Assembly: GCF_004322755.1 (NCBI RefSeq)
Contig: NZ_CP036401.1
Span: 1,178,001 to 1,242,000 of the forward strand
Direction: 5' to 3'
Source: Pseudoduganella albidiflava
GTDB lineage: Bacteria > Pseudomonadota > Gammaproteobacteria > Burkholderiales > Burkholderiaceae_D
Length of the DNA stretch: 64,000 nucleotides
Position numbers and translations under genes: made by a program. This document shows positions 38,913 through 47,729 of the stretch, in pieces. How positions within the stretch are numbered: the stretch's first letter is position 1; the number at the start of each line of letters is the position of its first letter. The notes below the pieces were generated by a model, which had not been told where the DNA came from, did no database searches, and saw nothing but the letters and a program-made list of their open reading frames with translations.

Positions 38913-41900
38913 GCGCGGGCAGCGTGGCGATGGCGCCCGCGCCCGGCTACCAGCCGCGCGGCGGCGGCACCATGGGCGACCTGGTGCGCGCGTTCGACTG
39001 GGCCGGCACCGCGCTGGGCCCGCTCGCCGGGTGGACCCCGGCCTTGCGCACGACCGTCGACATCCTGCTCAATTCGCCGATCGCGATGGTGCTGATGTGG
39101 GGCCCGCGGCACGTGATGGTCTACAACGACGGCTACATCGAGATCGCCGGCGCGCGCCACCCCGCGGCGCTGGGCGGCACGGTGCCGGAAACGTGGCCGG
39201 AGATCTGGGACTGGAACCGGGCGATCCTGGAAGCGGGGCTGCGCGGCGAAACCCAGCAACACAGCGGCAAGCTGCTGACGCTGATGCGCAACGGCGTGCC
39301 GGAAGACGTCTGGTTCGACCTGTTCTACACGCCGGTCCACGATACCTGCGGTACGGTGGGCGGCGTGCTGTGCACGGTGGTCGACGTGACGCGGCGGGTG
39401 CAGGCGGAACGGGCGCGCGAGCAGGACCGCGCGCAGCTGGACCAGCAGAACCGCCGCCTGCGCGAGGAAACCGGCCTGCTGCGCGAGCTGTTCGAGCAGG
39501 CGCCCGGCTTCATGGCCGTGCTGCGCGGGCCGGATCATGTGTTCGAACTGGCGAACAGGCCCTACCAGCGCCTGGTGGGCGGGCGCGACATCATCGGCAA
39601 GCCGGTCGGCGAGGCACTGCCGGAAGTGCGCGGCCAGGGCATCGTCGACCTGCTCGACCGGGTCTATGCCAGCGGCGAGCCCTACGTGGGGCGTCAGCTG
39701 AAGATCGACCTGCTCGGCGACGACGGCCTGCTCGAGCCGCGCTACCTCGATTTCGTCTACCAGCCGCTGCGCGCGCCCGGCGGCGCGGTAACGGGCGTGT
39801 TCGTCGAAGGCGTCGACGTCACCGAACACATCCTCACCGAGGAGCGGCTGCGCATGGCGCAGCAGGCCGGCGGCATCGGCAGTTTCGAATGGTTCCCCGC
39901 CAGCGGCAAGCTGGTGGTCTCGCCCGAATACCGGCGCGTGTGGGGCCTGGGGCCGGATGTCGAGGTGACCGAGCAGCTGCTGGTCTCGCTGGTCGATCCG
40001 CGCGACCGCGACCGCGTGGGGCCGCACCGGCTGGACCGCGACCCGAATCCGCTGGCCTACACCGAATACCGCATCCGCCGCCCGGATACCGGCGAAGTGC
40101 GCTGGCTGGCCCGGCAGGGGGAAGTGGTCGAAGGCGCCACGCCGGCGCAGCGCCGCTACATGGGCGTGGCCTTCGACATCACCGGGCGCAAGCGGATCGA
40201 GCAGCAGCTGCGCACCAGCCAGGACCGGCTGGCGGCGATCTTCGGGCAAGCCTCGGTCGGCTTGTCCGAACTGTCGCTGGAAGGGCGCTACACGCGCGTC
40301 AACGGCGCGCTGTGCCACATGCTGGGCCGCAGCGAGGAAGGCTTGCTGGGCCTGCACATGGAAGACCTGATCCACCCGGACGACCTGGCGGAAAACCGCG
40401 CCCAGGTGGCCCGGCTGAAGGAAACCGGGGTTCCGTTCACGCTCGAGAAGCGCTATGCGCGGCCGGATGGCGAATGGGTGTGGATCGCCAGCAGCATGAG
40501 CCGGCTGGACGACGAGGCCGGCCAGCCGGTGGCCCTGATCGCCGTGAAGACCGACATCACCGAGCGCCGCCGCATCGAGGTGGCGCTGCGCGACCTGAAC
40601 GATACGCTGGAACAGCGCGTGAGCCGTGAAATCGCCGAACGCGACAAGGCCGAGGAAGCGCTGCGCCAGGCGCAGAAGATGGAAGCGGTGGGCCAGCTGA
40701 CGGGCGGCGTGGCGCACGACTTCAACAACGTGCTGCAGATCATTTCCGGCAACCTGCACCTGCTGGCCCAGCAGGTGGGCGGCGACGAGGCGGTGCGCCG
40801 GCGGCTGGACATGGCGATCGCCGCGGTGGAGCGGGGCGCCAAGCTGTCGTCGCAGTTGCTGGCGTTTGCCCGCCGGCAGCCGCTGCAGCCCGTCGTCACC
40901 GACCTGGGCCGCCTGGTCTCGAACATGGACGAGCTGCTGCGCCGCGCGCTGGGCGAGGCGGTCGACCTGGTGACGGTGGTCGGCAGCGGCCTGTGGAATA
41001 CGCTGGTCGATCCCGGCCAGATCGAGAATGTGGTGTTGAACCTGGCGATCAATGCGCGCGATGCGATGCAGGGCGCCGGGCGCCTGACGATCGAACTGGG
41101 CAACGCGGTGCTCGACGAGCATTACGTGAGCCAGCTGGCCGACGTGCCGGCCGGCCAGTACGTGATGCTGTCGGTGACCGATACCGGCTGCGGCATGACG
41201 CCCGAGGTGCTGCAGCGCGCCTTCGAGCCATTCTTCACCACCAAGCCGGAAGGCGAGGGCACCGGTCTGGGGCTGTCGATGGCGTACGGCTTCGTCAAGC
41301 AGAGCCGCGGCCACATCCGCATCTACAGCGAGCCCGGGCAGGGCACCAGCGTGAAGATCTACCTGCCGCGCACGATGCTGGCCGAAGCCGCCGATACCGG
41401 CCAGGATGGCCGGCACGATGGCTCGATCATCGGCGGCACGGAAACCATCCTGGCGGTGGAAGACGACGAAGGCGTGCGCACCGTGGTGCTGGACATGCTG
41501 TCCGCGCTCGGCTACCGTGTGCTGGCGGCCGAGAACGGCGAACAGGCGCTGCGCATCATCGAATCCGGCGAGCATGTCGACCTGCTGTTCACCGACGTGG
41601 TCATGCCTGGTCCGCTGCGCAGCCCGGAACTGGCGCGCATCGCCCAGCAGGTGCTGCCGAACCTGGCGGTGCTGTTCACGTCCGGGTATCCGCAGGATGC
41701 CATCGTGCACGGCGGGCGGCTGGACGCCGGGCTGGAACTGCTGAGCAAGCCTTACCGCCGCGAAGACCTGGCGCGCAAGCTGCGCCACGTGCTGAACAAC
41801 CGCATGCACCAGATCCAGGCGCGCGAGCGGCAGCAGTCGGCCAGCCATCACCTGCTGGAACCGCAGCCGCAGCATGCGCAAGCGCATCTGCACCATTCGT

Positions 41901-42250
41901 CGCTGCGCGTGCTGGTGGTGGAGGATAACCAGGATTCGCTGCAGATGGTGTGCGAACTGGTGGGGATGCTGGGGCATACAGTGTCCGGCGTGGGCGATGG
42001 CGAGTCGGCCTGGCAGCTGATGCAGAGCCAGGAATTCGACGTGCTGTTCACCGACGTGAGCCTGCCCGGCATGTCCGGCATCGACCTGGCGCGCAAGGTG
42101 GCGAAGGAAAAGCCGGTGCGTATCATCTTCTCGACCGGCTATGGCAAGGAAGCGCTGGACCACCTGGAATTCGCCGCCGCGTGCCTGCGCAAACCCTACG
42201 ACTTGATGGACCTGCAGGCGGCGCTGGACAACGTTCCGCGCCCCGGCTGA
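38909..42250 (+). CDS. Multi-PAS hybrid histidine kinase with two receivers
   Basis: A 1113-residue cytoplasmic sensor kinase. Four PAS-type sensory units are seen at about residues 35-165, 190-305, 318-428 and 436-550. A short coiled coil leads to the HisKA-like box (His603 in GGVAHDFNNVLQ), the HATPase_c domain (705-820) and two C-terminal receivers (Asp896 in FTDVVMPG; Asp1049 in FTDVSLPG). The H-box type (AHDFNN) belongs to the HWE/HisKA_4-like or FixL-like group. No membrane segments or heme-ligand signature are clear, so the signal is unknown. It follows the receiver-first kinase with a 4-base overlap. Confidence 0.93.
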   Translation: MSAGSVAMAPAPGYQPRGGGTMGDLVRAFDWAGTALGPLAGWTPALRTTVDILLNSPIAMVLMWGPRHVMVYNDGYIEIAGARHPAALGGTVPETWPEIWDWNRAILEAGLRGETQQHSGKLLTLMRNGVPEDVWFDLFYTPVHDTCGTVGGVLCTVVDVTRRVQAERAREQDRAQLDQQNRRLREETGLLRELFEQAPGFMAVLRGPDHVFELANRPYQRLVGGRDIIGKPVGEALPEVRGQGIVDLLDRVYASGEPYVGRQLKIDLLGDDGLLEPRYLDFVYQPLRAPGGAVTGVFVEGVDVTEHILTEERLRMAQQAGGIGSFEWFPASGKLVVSPEYRRVWGLGPDVEVTEQLLVSLVDPRDRDRVGPHRLDRDPNPLAYTEYRIRRPDTGEVRWLARQGEVVEGATPAQRRYMGVAFDITGRKRIEQQLRTSQDRLAAIFGQASVGLSELSLEGRYTRVNGALCHMLGRSEEGLLGLHMEDLIHPDDLAENRAQVARLKETGVPFTLEKRYARPDGEWVWIASSMSRLDDEAGQPVALIAVKTDITERRRIEVALRDLNDTLEQRVSREIAERDKAEEALRQAQKMEAVGQLTGGVAHDFNNVLQIISGNLHLLAQQVGGDEAVRRRLDMAIAAVERGAKLSSQLLAFARRQPLQPVVTDLGRLVSNMDELLRRALGEAVDLVTVVGSGLWNTLVDPGQIENVVLNLAINARDAMQGAGRLTIELGNAVLDEHYVSQLADVPAGQYVMLSVTDTGCGMTPEVLQRAFEPFFTTKPEGEGTGLGLSMAYGFVKQSRGHIRIYSEPGQGTSVKIYLPRTMLAEAADTGQDGRHDGSIIGGTETILAVEDDEGVRTVVLDMLSALGYRVLAAENGEQALRIIESGEHVDLLFTDVVMPGPLRSPELARIAQQVLPNLAVLFTSGYPQDAIVHGGRLDAGLELLSKPYRREDLARKLRHVLNNRMHQIQARERQQSASHHLLEPQPQHAQAHLHHSSLRVLVVEDNQDSLQMVCELVGMLGHTVSGVGDGESAWQLMQSQEFDVLFTDVSLPGMSGIDLARKVAKEKPVRIIFSTGYGKEALDHLEFAAACLRKPYDLMDLQAALDNVPRPG

Positions 42251-42260
42251 AAGGAGCGAC

Positions 42261-42659
42261 ATGACAACCGAACTGGCATTGCTGGGCTGGACCCTGGTGT
42301 TGGCGATCGTGCAGATCCTGCTGCACTCCACGCTGCGTTCTCGAGAAACGGGCCCGGAATTCAATACCGGCGCGCGCGACGGCGAGCCGCCGCCGCCGGG
42401 CAAGATCACGGCGCGGCTCGAGCGCGCCAAGCTGAACCTGTTTGAAACCCTGCCGCTGTTCATCGGCGCCGTGCTGGCCGCCCACCTCGCCGGCGTGCAA
42501 GGCACGCTCACCTGGTGGGGCTGCTGGCTGTATTTCGGCGGCCGCGTCGTCTACCTGCCGCTGTATGCGTTCGGCGTGCCGATGGTGCGCTCGCTGGTGT
42601 GGCTGGTGTCCATGGTGGGGCTCGGCATGGTGCTGTACGCGCTGCTCGGCACTACCTGA
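42261..42659 (+). CDS. MAPEG-family membrane protein
   Basis: A 132-residue integral membrane protein with four hydrophobic segments (about 4-24, 60-80, 84-104, 110-130). It carries the MAPEG-family pattern RLERAKLNLFETLPLFIGAVL followed by YFGGRVVYLPLYAFG. Bacterial MAPEG proteins resemble microsomal glutathione transferases, but many have no shown activity. AAAGGAGCG precedes the ATG. It starts ten bases after the large kinase and may be cotranscribed. Confidence 0.92.
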   Translation: MTTELALLGWTLVLAIVQILLHSTLRSRETGPEFNTGARDGEPPPPGKITARLERAKLNLFETLPLFIGAVLAAHLAGVQGTLTWWGCWLYFGGRVVYLPLYAFGVPMVRSLVWLVSMVGLGMVLYALLGTT

Positions 42660-42727
42660 AATTGGCCAAGTGGGCACTCCTACATGCAGAGTAGGCGGCG
42701 TCCTATGGCGGCTGGACCGTAAGGCTC

Positions 42728-42748
42728 CTATCGTACTGATTACGATAG
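42728..42748. repeat. Inverted repeat CTATCGTA-N5-TACGATAG
   Basis: A perfect 8-bp inverted repeat with five bases between the arms lies 29 bases before the recQ ATG. It could be an operator or a small hairpin in the recQ leader. There is no T run after it, so it is not a typical terminator. Confidence 0.5.
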
Positions 42749-42776
42749 TCCACGGGCGCCTCGGGCGCACATCCAC

Positions 42777-44570
42777 ATGGTTACCAGAAACCTGAGCGCC
42801 GGCGAACTGCGCGGCGCACAACGGGCAGGGGCGGCGCTGACCCGGCGCATCCGCAACCTGCTCCACAACGTGTTCGGCGTCGATCACCTGCGCGCCGGCC
42901 AGCAGCGCGTCATCGACAGCGTGCTGGAAGGGCGCGACACGCTTGCCATCATGCCGACCGGCGGCGGCAAGTCCCTGTGCTACCAGATTCCCGCCTCGAT
43001 CTTCAAGGGCACCACGGTGGTGGTGTCGCCGCTGATCTCGCTGATGAAGGACCAGCTGGAAAAGCTCGAGGAGATCGGCATCGGCGCGGCCCAGCTGAAC
43101 AGCAGCCTGTCGCGCCAGGAAGAAGTCGAGGCGCTGGACAGCATACGCAACAACCTCAGCCGCATTGTCTTCTGCACCCCCGAGCGGCTGGCCACGCCCG
43201 AGTTCCTGGCCGTGCTGCAGGAAACCCATATCTCGCTGCTCGTGGTGGACGAAGCCCACTGCATCTCCCAATGGGGCCACGATTTCCGCCCGGCCTACCT
43301 GGAGATCGGCGCCGCGCTGCGCGCGCTGGGCCAGCCGCCCGTGCTGGCGCTGACGGCCACCGCGACCGAGGATGTCATCAAGGACATCTCCCAGCAGCTC
43401 GGCGCGCACCGCATGAACGTGATCAACACGGGCGTGTACCGGCCGAACCTGCGCTACCGGGTGATCCAGGTCACCAATCCGGCCGAGAAAACCGCGCAGG
43501 CGCTGCGCCTGGTGCGCGAGACGGCCGGCGTGGGCATCGTCTACGCGGCCACCGTGAAGGCCGCCGAGAAAATGCACGCGGCGCTGGAAGAAGCCGGCGA
43601 AAGCGTGGCGCTGTACCACGGCCGGCTGCCCGCCAGGGAGCGCAAGGAAAACCAGGACCTGTTCATGGCCGGCGAGCGGCGCGTGATGGTGGCCACCAAC
43701 GCCTTCGGCATGGGCATCGACAAGAGCGATACGCGCTTCGTGATCCACCTGCAGGTACCGGCCAACCTGGAAGCGTATTACCAGGAATCGGGCCGCGCCG
43801 GCCGCGATGGCGAACCGGCCGACTGCACGCTGCTGTACTTCCAGGACGACAAGCGCCTGCAGCAATTCTTCCTCGTCAAGCATTACCCGACGGCGCAGGA
43901 ATTGCGCGACGTATACGAAGCCGCCGCGGCGCGCGTGCCATGCCAGGCGGCTGTGATCTGCGAGGCGGTGGCGCATATTCCCGACAGCCAGTTGAAGGTC
44001 TGCCTGAAATTGCTCAAGGATGGCAAGCTGCTGCGGCAAAACCGCAAGCTCGACTGGCTGCTGACGACCCGCGACGCGAAGGCCGCCGATTTCGCGCAGC
44101 TGGCCGCCATCTACGAGGAAAAGCAGGAGCGCGACCAGCAGGCGCTCGAACAGATGGTCGCCTACGCGCAGAGCGGCTATTGCCGCTGGAAGCTGCTGCT
44201 CGATTACTTCGGCGACGATTCGGCCAGCGTGGCGGAGGGCGGGGCGGAGGGCGCATCGGCCAAGTCTTCTTCCAGGCCCCTGGCCGCGGCGGCGGCGGGT
44301 GCGCGTACGCCCGGCTCCTGGGGCTGCGGCTGCTGCGACAATTGCGTGTCGCCACCGGCCGTGCAGCCGGTCGAGGATGAGGATCCGCTGTTCGAGGACG
44401 TTCCCGGGCCGATGGTGCCGCAGCTGCCCGTGTTCGCCGTCGGCAGCCAGGTCAAGGTACCGAAATTCGACATCGGCACCGTACTGTCCGTGGCAGGCGA
44501 CCAGATCACCATCGAGTTCCCGGAAAACACGACCAAGACCTTCATGGCGGAGTTCGTGCAACCCGTCTGA
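42777..44570 (+). CDS. recQ: RecQ-family ATP-dependent DNA helicase lacking HRDC
   Basis: A 3'-5' superfamily 2 DNA helicase of 597 residues. Motifs: TGGGKS (61-66) for ATP, DEAH (158-161), motif VI QESGRAGRDG near 345. The zinc-binding subdomain has cysteines in ARVPCQA, SGYCRW and CGCCDNC. A winged-helix domain is weak and no HRDC domain is present. Instead the C terminus carries a Gly/Ala/Ser-rich linker after about residue 485 and a small beta domain (FAVGSQVKVPKFDIGTVLSVAG, about 550-597). No good ribosome binding site is seen. The 229-bp repeat copy 2 follows within four bases of the stop. Confidence 0.93.
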   Translation: MVTRNLSAGELRGAQRAGAALTRRIRNLLHNVFGVDHLRAGQQRVIDSVLEGRDTLAIMPTGGGKSLCYQIPASIFKGTTVVVSPLISLMKDQLEKLEEIGIGAAQLNSSLSRQEEVEALDSIRNNLSRIVFCTPERLATPEFLAVLQETHISLLVVDEAHCISQWGHDFRPAYLEIGAALRALGQPPVLALTATATEDVIKDISQQLGAHRMNVINTGVYRPNLRYRVIQVTNPAEKTAQALRLVRETAGVGIVYAATVKAAEKMHAALEEAGESVALYHGRLPARERKENQDLFMAGERRVMVATNAFGMGIDKSDTRFVIHLQVPANLEAYYQESGRAGRDGEPADCTLLYFQDDKRLQQFFLVKHYPTAQELRDVYEAAAARVPCQAAVICEAVAHIPDSQLKVCLKLLKDGKLLRQNRKLDWLLTTRDAKAADFAQLAAIYEEKQERDQQALEQMVAYAQSGYCRWKLLLDYFGDDSASVAEGGAEGASAKSSSRPLAAAAAGARTPGSWGCGCCDNCVSPPAVQPVEDEDPLFEDVPGPMVPQLPVFAVGSQVKVPKFDIGTVLSVAGDQITIEFPENTTKTFMAEFVQPV

Positions 44571-44573
44571 GGT

Positions 44574-44802
44574 CCACCCCAACTGCAAATTCCGGGGTCA
44601 GGGAGGAATACTGGCTTGCAGGCCAGTATCGCTACGTCGGCAAGGAGCGATGCTCCTTGAAACCCCGACTCCGCCCCGGCGGGGTGACGCAGGGGTTTCG
44701 CGAAGCATGCTTCGCGCCTGCGGAACGGTGCTGGCATGCAGGCCAGCACTCCTTCCTGACCCCAGCCTTTCGCTGTTGGGGTGAATGCATCAGCTTTCAA
44801 TG
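44574..44802. repeat. 229-bp structured dispersed repeat, copy 2
   Basis: Same length and layout as 6561-6789, immediately after recQ. Differences between copies often come in pairs that keep stems intact. Examples are GCCGG/CCGGC in copy 1 against GTCGG/CCGAC here, and CCTGGC/GCCAGG against GCTGGC/GCCAGC here. Stems GCGAAGC/GCTTCGC and AAGGAGC/GCTCCTT are identical. The copy is on the same strand orientation relative to its upstream gene, so it could form the 3' end of the recQ transcript. Confidence 0.85.
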
Positions 44803-44950
44803 CGTCGTGTAACTCATAGCTAAATGGCGGGGCTGACCCGCTGTTGACCTGGCCACGTATCCAGTCAAACCCTTGCCCGCCGGACTTTGTGCGCTGGCGG
44901 ACAGAGCACCCGCCTCCGGCTGGCTAGAATGGCCTGAAGGAGGAATGCAT

Positions 44951-46090
44951 ATGGCCGGGGACATGGTCGTGGTGCGCAGGGAAGGCTTGTACTGCGTGCC
45001 GGGAGATTTCTACATCGATCCGTGGCGGCCCGTCGATCGCGCCGTCATCACGCATGGCCATGGCGACCATGCGCGCGTGGGGCATGGCCACTACCTGGCG
45101 GCGGCGCCCGGTGTCGGCATCCTGAAGTCGCGCCTTGGCGACATCACCGTGCAGGGGCTCGAGTACGGCGACACCGTCGAACACAACGGCGTGCGCATCT
45201 CGCTGCATCCGGCCGGGCACGTGCTGGGTTCCGCGCAGGTGCGCATGGAGTGCGGCGGCGAAGTGTGGGTGGCTTCCGGCGACTACAAGGTGGAGGCCGA
45301 CGCCACCTGCGCGCCGTTCGAACCGGTGCGCTGCCATACCTTCATCACCGAATCCACCTTCGGCTTGCCGATCTACCGCTGGGAACCGCAGCAGCAAACC
45401 TTCGACGACATGAATGCCTGGTGGCGCCGCAACGCCGAACAGGGCCGCGCCAGCCTGATGCTGAGCTATGCGTTCGGCAAGGCGCAGCGCATCCTGTCCG
45501 GCCTCGATCCGAGCATCGGGCCGATCGTCTGCCATGGCGCCGTCGAGCCTCTCAACCGCGTGTACCGCGAAGCCGGCGTGGCGCTGCCGCCGACCCGGAT
45601 GGTCAGCGAGGTGGACAAGGCCGACCTGAAAAGCGCCATCATCATCGCCCCGCCCTCGGCGGGCGGTTCGCCGTGGGTGCGCCGCTTCGGCGATTTCTCC
45701 GACGCGTTCGCCAGCGGCTGGATGCTGCTGCGCGGCGCGCGGCGGCGGCGCGGCGTCGACCGGGGCTTCGTGCTGTCCGACCATGCCGACTGGCCGGGGC
45801 TGATGGCGGCCATCAAGGGCACCGGCGCCGAACGCGTCGTCGTCACGCACGGGTCGATCCCGATCATGGTGCGCTGGCTGTGCCAGAACGGCTACGATGC
45901 CAAGGGCTTCGATACGGAATACGGCGACGACGAGGCCGAGGAAGCCGCCGCGACGGAAGGGGACACCCCCAGTGCGCCGGAACCGCACCCGGATGCGAAA
46001 CGCTGGGTCTCCCCCGAGAAAGCCGAGGCCGCCCGCGCAGCAGGTACCGGCGAGCGCGCGGCAGGCGGCGAGGAGGAAGGCGATGCGTGA
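44951..46090 (+). CDS. Ligase-associated DNA exonuclease (metallo-beta-lactamase fold)
   Basis: A 379-residue nuclease of the metallo-beta-lactamase/beta-CASP type that goes with bacterial ATP-dependent ligases. The metal motif HGHGDH is at residues 35-40, followed by HPAGHVLGSAQ, SGDYK, TESTFGLPIY, and a late SDHADW. I start at 44951, seven bases after AAGGAGG; the ATG six bases earlier is too close. It is the first gene of a tight four-gene repair operon: the ligase start overlaps its end by eight bases. The last 60 residues are acidic and Ala/Glu-rich, probably disordered. Confidence 0.94.
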   Translation: MAGDMVVVRREGLYCVPGDFYIDPWRPVDRAVITHGHGDHARVGHGHYLAAAPGVGILKSRLGDITVQGLEYGDTVEHNGVRISLHPAGHVLGSAQVRMECGGEVWVASGDYKVEADATCAPFEPVRCHTFITESTFGLPIYRWEPQQQTFDDMNAWWRRNAEQGRASLMLSYAFGKAQRILSGLDPSIGPIVCHGAVEPLNRVYREAGVALPPTRMVSEVDKADLKSAIIIAPPSAGGSPWVRRFGDFSDAFASGWMLLRGARRRRGVDRGFVLSDHADWPGLMAAIKGTGAERVVVTHGSIPIMVRWLCQNGYDAKGFDTEYGDDEAEEAAATEGDTPSAPEPHPDAKRWVSPEKAEAARAAGTGERAAGGEEEGDA

Positions 46091-47729
46091 ATTCGCGCGC
46101 CTGTACGCGGAACTCGACGAGACCACCGCCACCAACCGCAAGCTCGATGCCCTGAAGGCGTATTTCAGCAGCGCGGCACCGGAAAACGCCGCGTGGGCCG
46201 TGTATTTCCTGGCCGGCGGCAAGCCGCGCCAGGCGATTCCCGTGAAACTGCTGCGCCAATATGCCACCGAATACGCGATGCTCGACGAATGGCTGTTCGA
46301 CGAGTGCTACCACGCGGTGGGCGACCTGGCCGAAACCATTGCCCACATCCTTCCTGAACCGAAGCACCGCAGTGACGTGGGGCTGGCCGAGTGGATCGAA
46401 CAGCGCATCGCGCCGCTGCGGGGCGCCGCGCCGGAAACCATCCGCGCCGCGCTGTTCCAGTACTGGGATGAACTGGAGACAGGCGAGCGCTTCCTGCTGG
46501 TGAAGCTGATCGGCGGCGGCTTCCGCGTCGGCGTGTCCAGGCTGCTGGTGACGCGGGCGCTGTCCGGCATTGCCGCCGTGGACGCCAAGCTGATCGCGCA
46601 GCGGCTGATGGGCTGGACCGATGGCAGCGTCAGCCCCACGGCGAAAGGGTTCCTGCAACTGATCGCGCAGGAATCGCCGGACGAACATGCGCAGCGCGGC
46701 GGCCAGCCTTACCCATTCTTCCTGGCGCACCAGCTCAACGCCGACCCCGCCACGCTCGGCGAGCTGGAGCGCTGGCAAGTCGAGTGGAAATACGACGGCA
46801 TGCGCGCCCAGGTGGTGCGCCGGGATGGCAGCTGGGTATGGTCGCGCGGCGAAGACCTGATCACCGAGCGCTTCCCCGAACTGGCCGCGCTTCCGCTGCC
46901 GGATGGCACCGTGGTCGACGGCGAAATCCTCGTCTGGCGCGGCGGCGAAGGCGAAGCGGATGCGCCGGCGCCGTTCGCCGACCTGCAAAAGCGCATCGGC
47001 CGCAAGGCGCTGTCGCCCAAGTTCCTGGCCGAGTACCCGGCCGTGCTGGTGGCCTACGACCTGCTGGAACGCGACGGCGTGGACCTGCGCAAGCTGCCGC
47101 AATGCGAGCGCCGCACCCTGCTCGAACAGCTCGTGGCGGAGGTGGCTTCGCCGCAGCTGCGCATCTCGCCGCTGGTCAAGGCCGACAGCTGGGAGGCGCT
47201 GGCCACCATCCGCGAGGAATCGCGCATGCGCGGCGTGGAGGGCATGATGCTGAAAGCGAAGGATGCGCAATACGGCGTGGGCCGCACCAAGGACGTGGGC
47301 ACGTGGTGGAAGTGGAAGATCGATCCCTACAGCGTGGATGCGGTGCTGATCTACGCCCAGGCCGGCCACGGCCGCCGCGCCTCGCTGTACACGGACTACA
47401 CGTTTGCCGTGTGGGACAGCGACGGCAACGGCGGCCGCCACCTGGTGCCGTTCGCCAAGGCCTACTCGGGCCTGACCGATGCCGAGATCGCGCAGGTGGA
47501 CAACGCGGTGCGCCGCACCACGGTCGAGCGCTTCGGTCCGGTGCGCAGCGTGCGGCCGACCATGGTGTTCGAGATCGGCTTCGAAGGCATCCAGGCCTCG
47601 CCCCGGCACAAGTCCGGCATCGCCGTGCGTTTCCCGCGCATCCTGCGCCGGCGCGACGACAAGGCTGTGGAGGAAGCCGATACGCTCGACATGCTGAAAG
47701 GCTTGCTGGCGGGGGCATCCGGCGCATGA
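46083..47729 (+). CDS. ATP-dependent DNA ligase
   Basis: A 548-residue ATP-dependent ligase of the bacterial LigB-like/archaeal-type group, distinct from the NAD-dependent LigA. The N-terminal DNA-binding domain spans about 1-210. The nucleotidyl-transferase domain has the adenylated Lys236 in [10 protein letters not shown], then [33 protein letters not shown] and WWKWKIDP (motif V region). An OB-fold domain closes the protein. It overlaps the upstream exonuclease by eight bases and the helicase by four. This arrangement is the known ligase-associated DNA damage response cluster. Confidence 0.96.
   Translation: MREFARLYAELDETTATNRKLDALKAYFSSAAPENAAWAVYFLAGGKPRQAIPVKLLRQYATEYAMLDEWLFDECYHAVGDLAETIAHILPEPKHRSDVGLAEWIEQRIAPLRGAAPETIRAALFQYWDELETGERFLLVKLIGGGFRVGVSRLLVTRALSGIAAVDAKLIAQRLMGWTDGSVSPTAKGFLQLIAQESPDEHAQRGGQPYPFFLAHQLNADPATLGELERWQVEWKYDGMRAQVVRRDGSWVWSRGEDLITERFPELAALPLPDGTVVDGEILVWRGGEGEADAPAPFADLQKRIGRKALSPKFLAEYPAVLVAYDLLERDGVDLRKLPQCERRTLLEQLVAEVASPQLRISPLVKADSWEALATIREESRMRGVEGMMLKAKDAQYGVGRTKDVGTWWKWKIDPYSVDAVLIYAQAGHGRRASLYTDYTFAVWDSDGNGGRHLVPFAKAYSGLTDAEIAQVDNAVRRTTVERFGPVRSVRPTMVFEIGFEGIQASPRHKSGIAVRFPRILRRRDDKAVEEADTLDMLKGLLAGASGA

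Noticed and set aside
38735..42511. Minus-strand open frame of 1258 codons opposite the large kinase
   Set aside because: It mirrors a kinase with clear PAS, HisKA, ATPase and receiver motifs. No start support and no motif in the antisense product.
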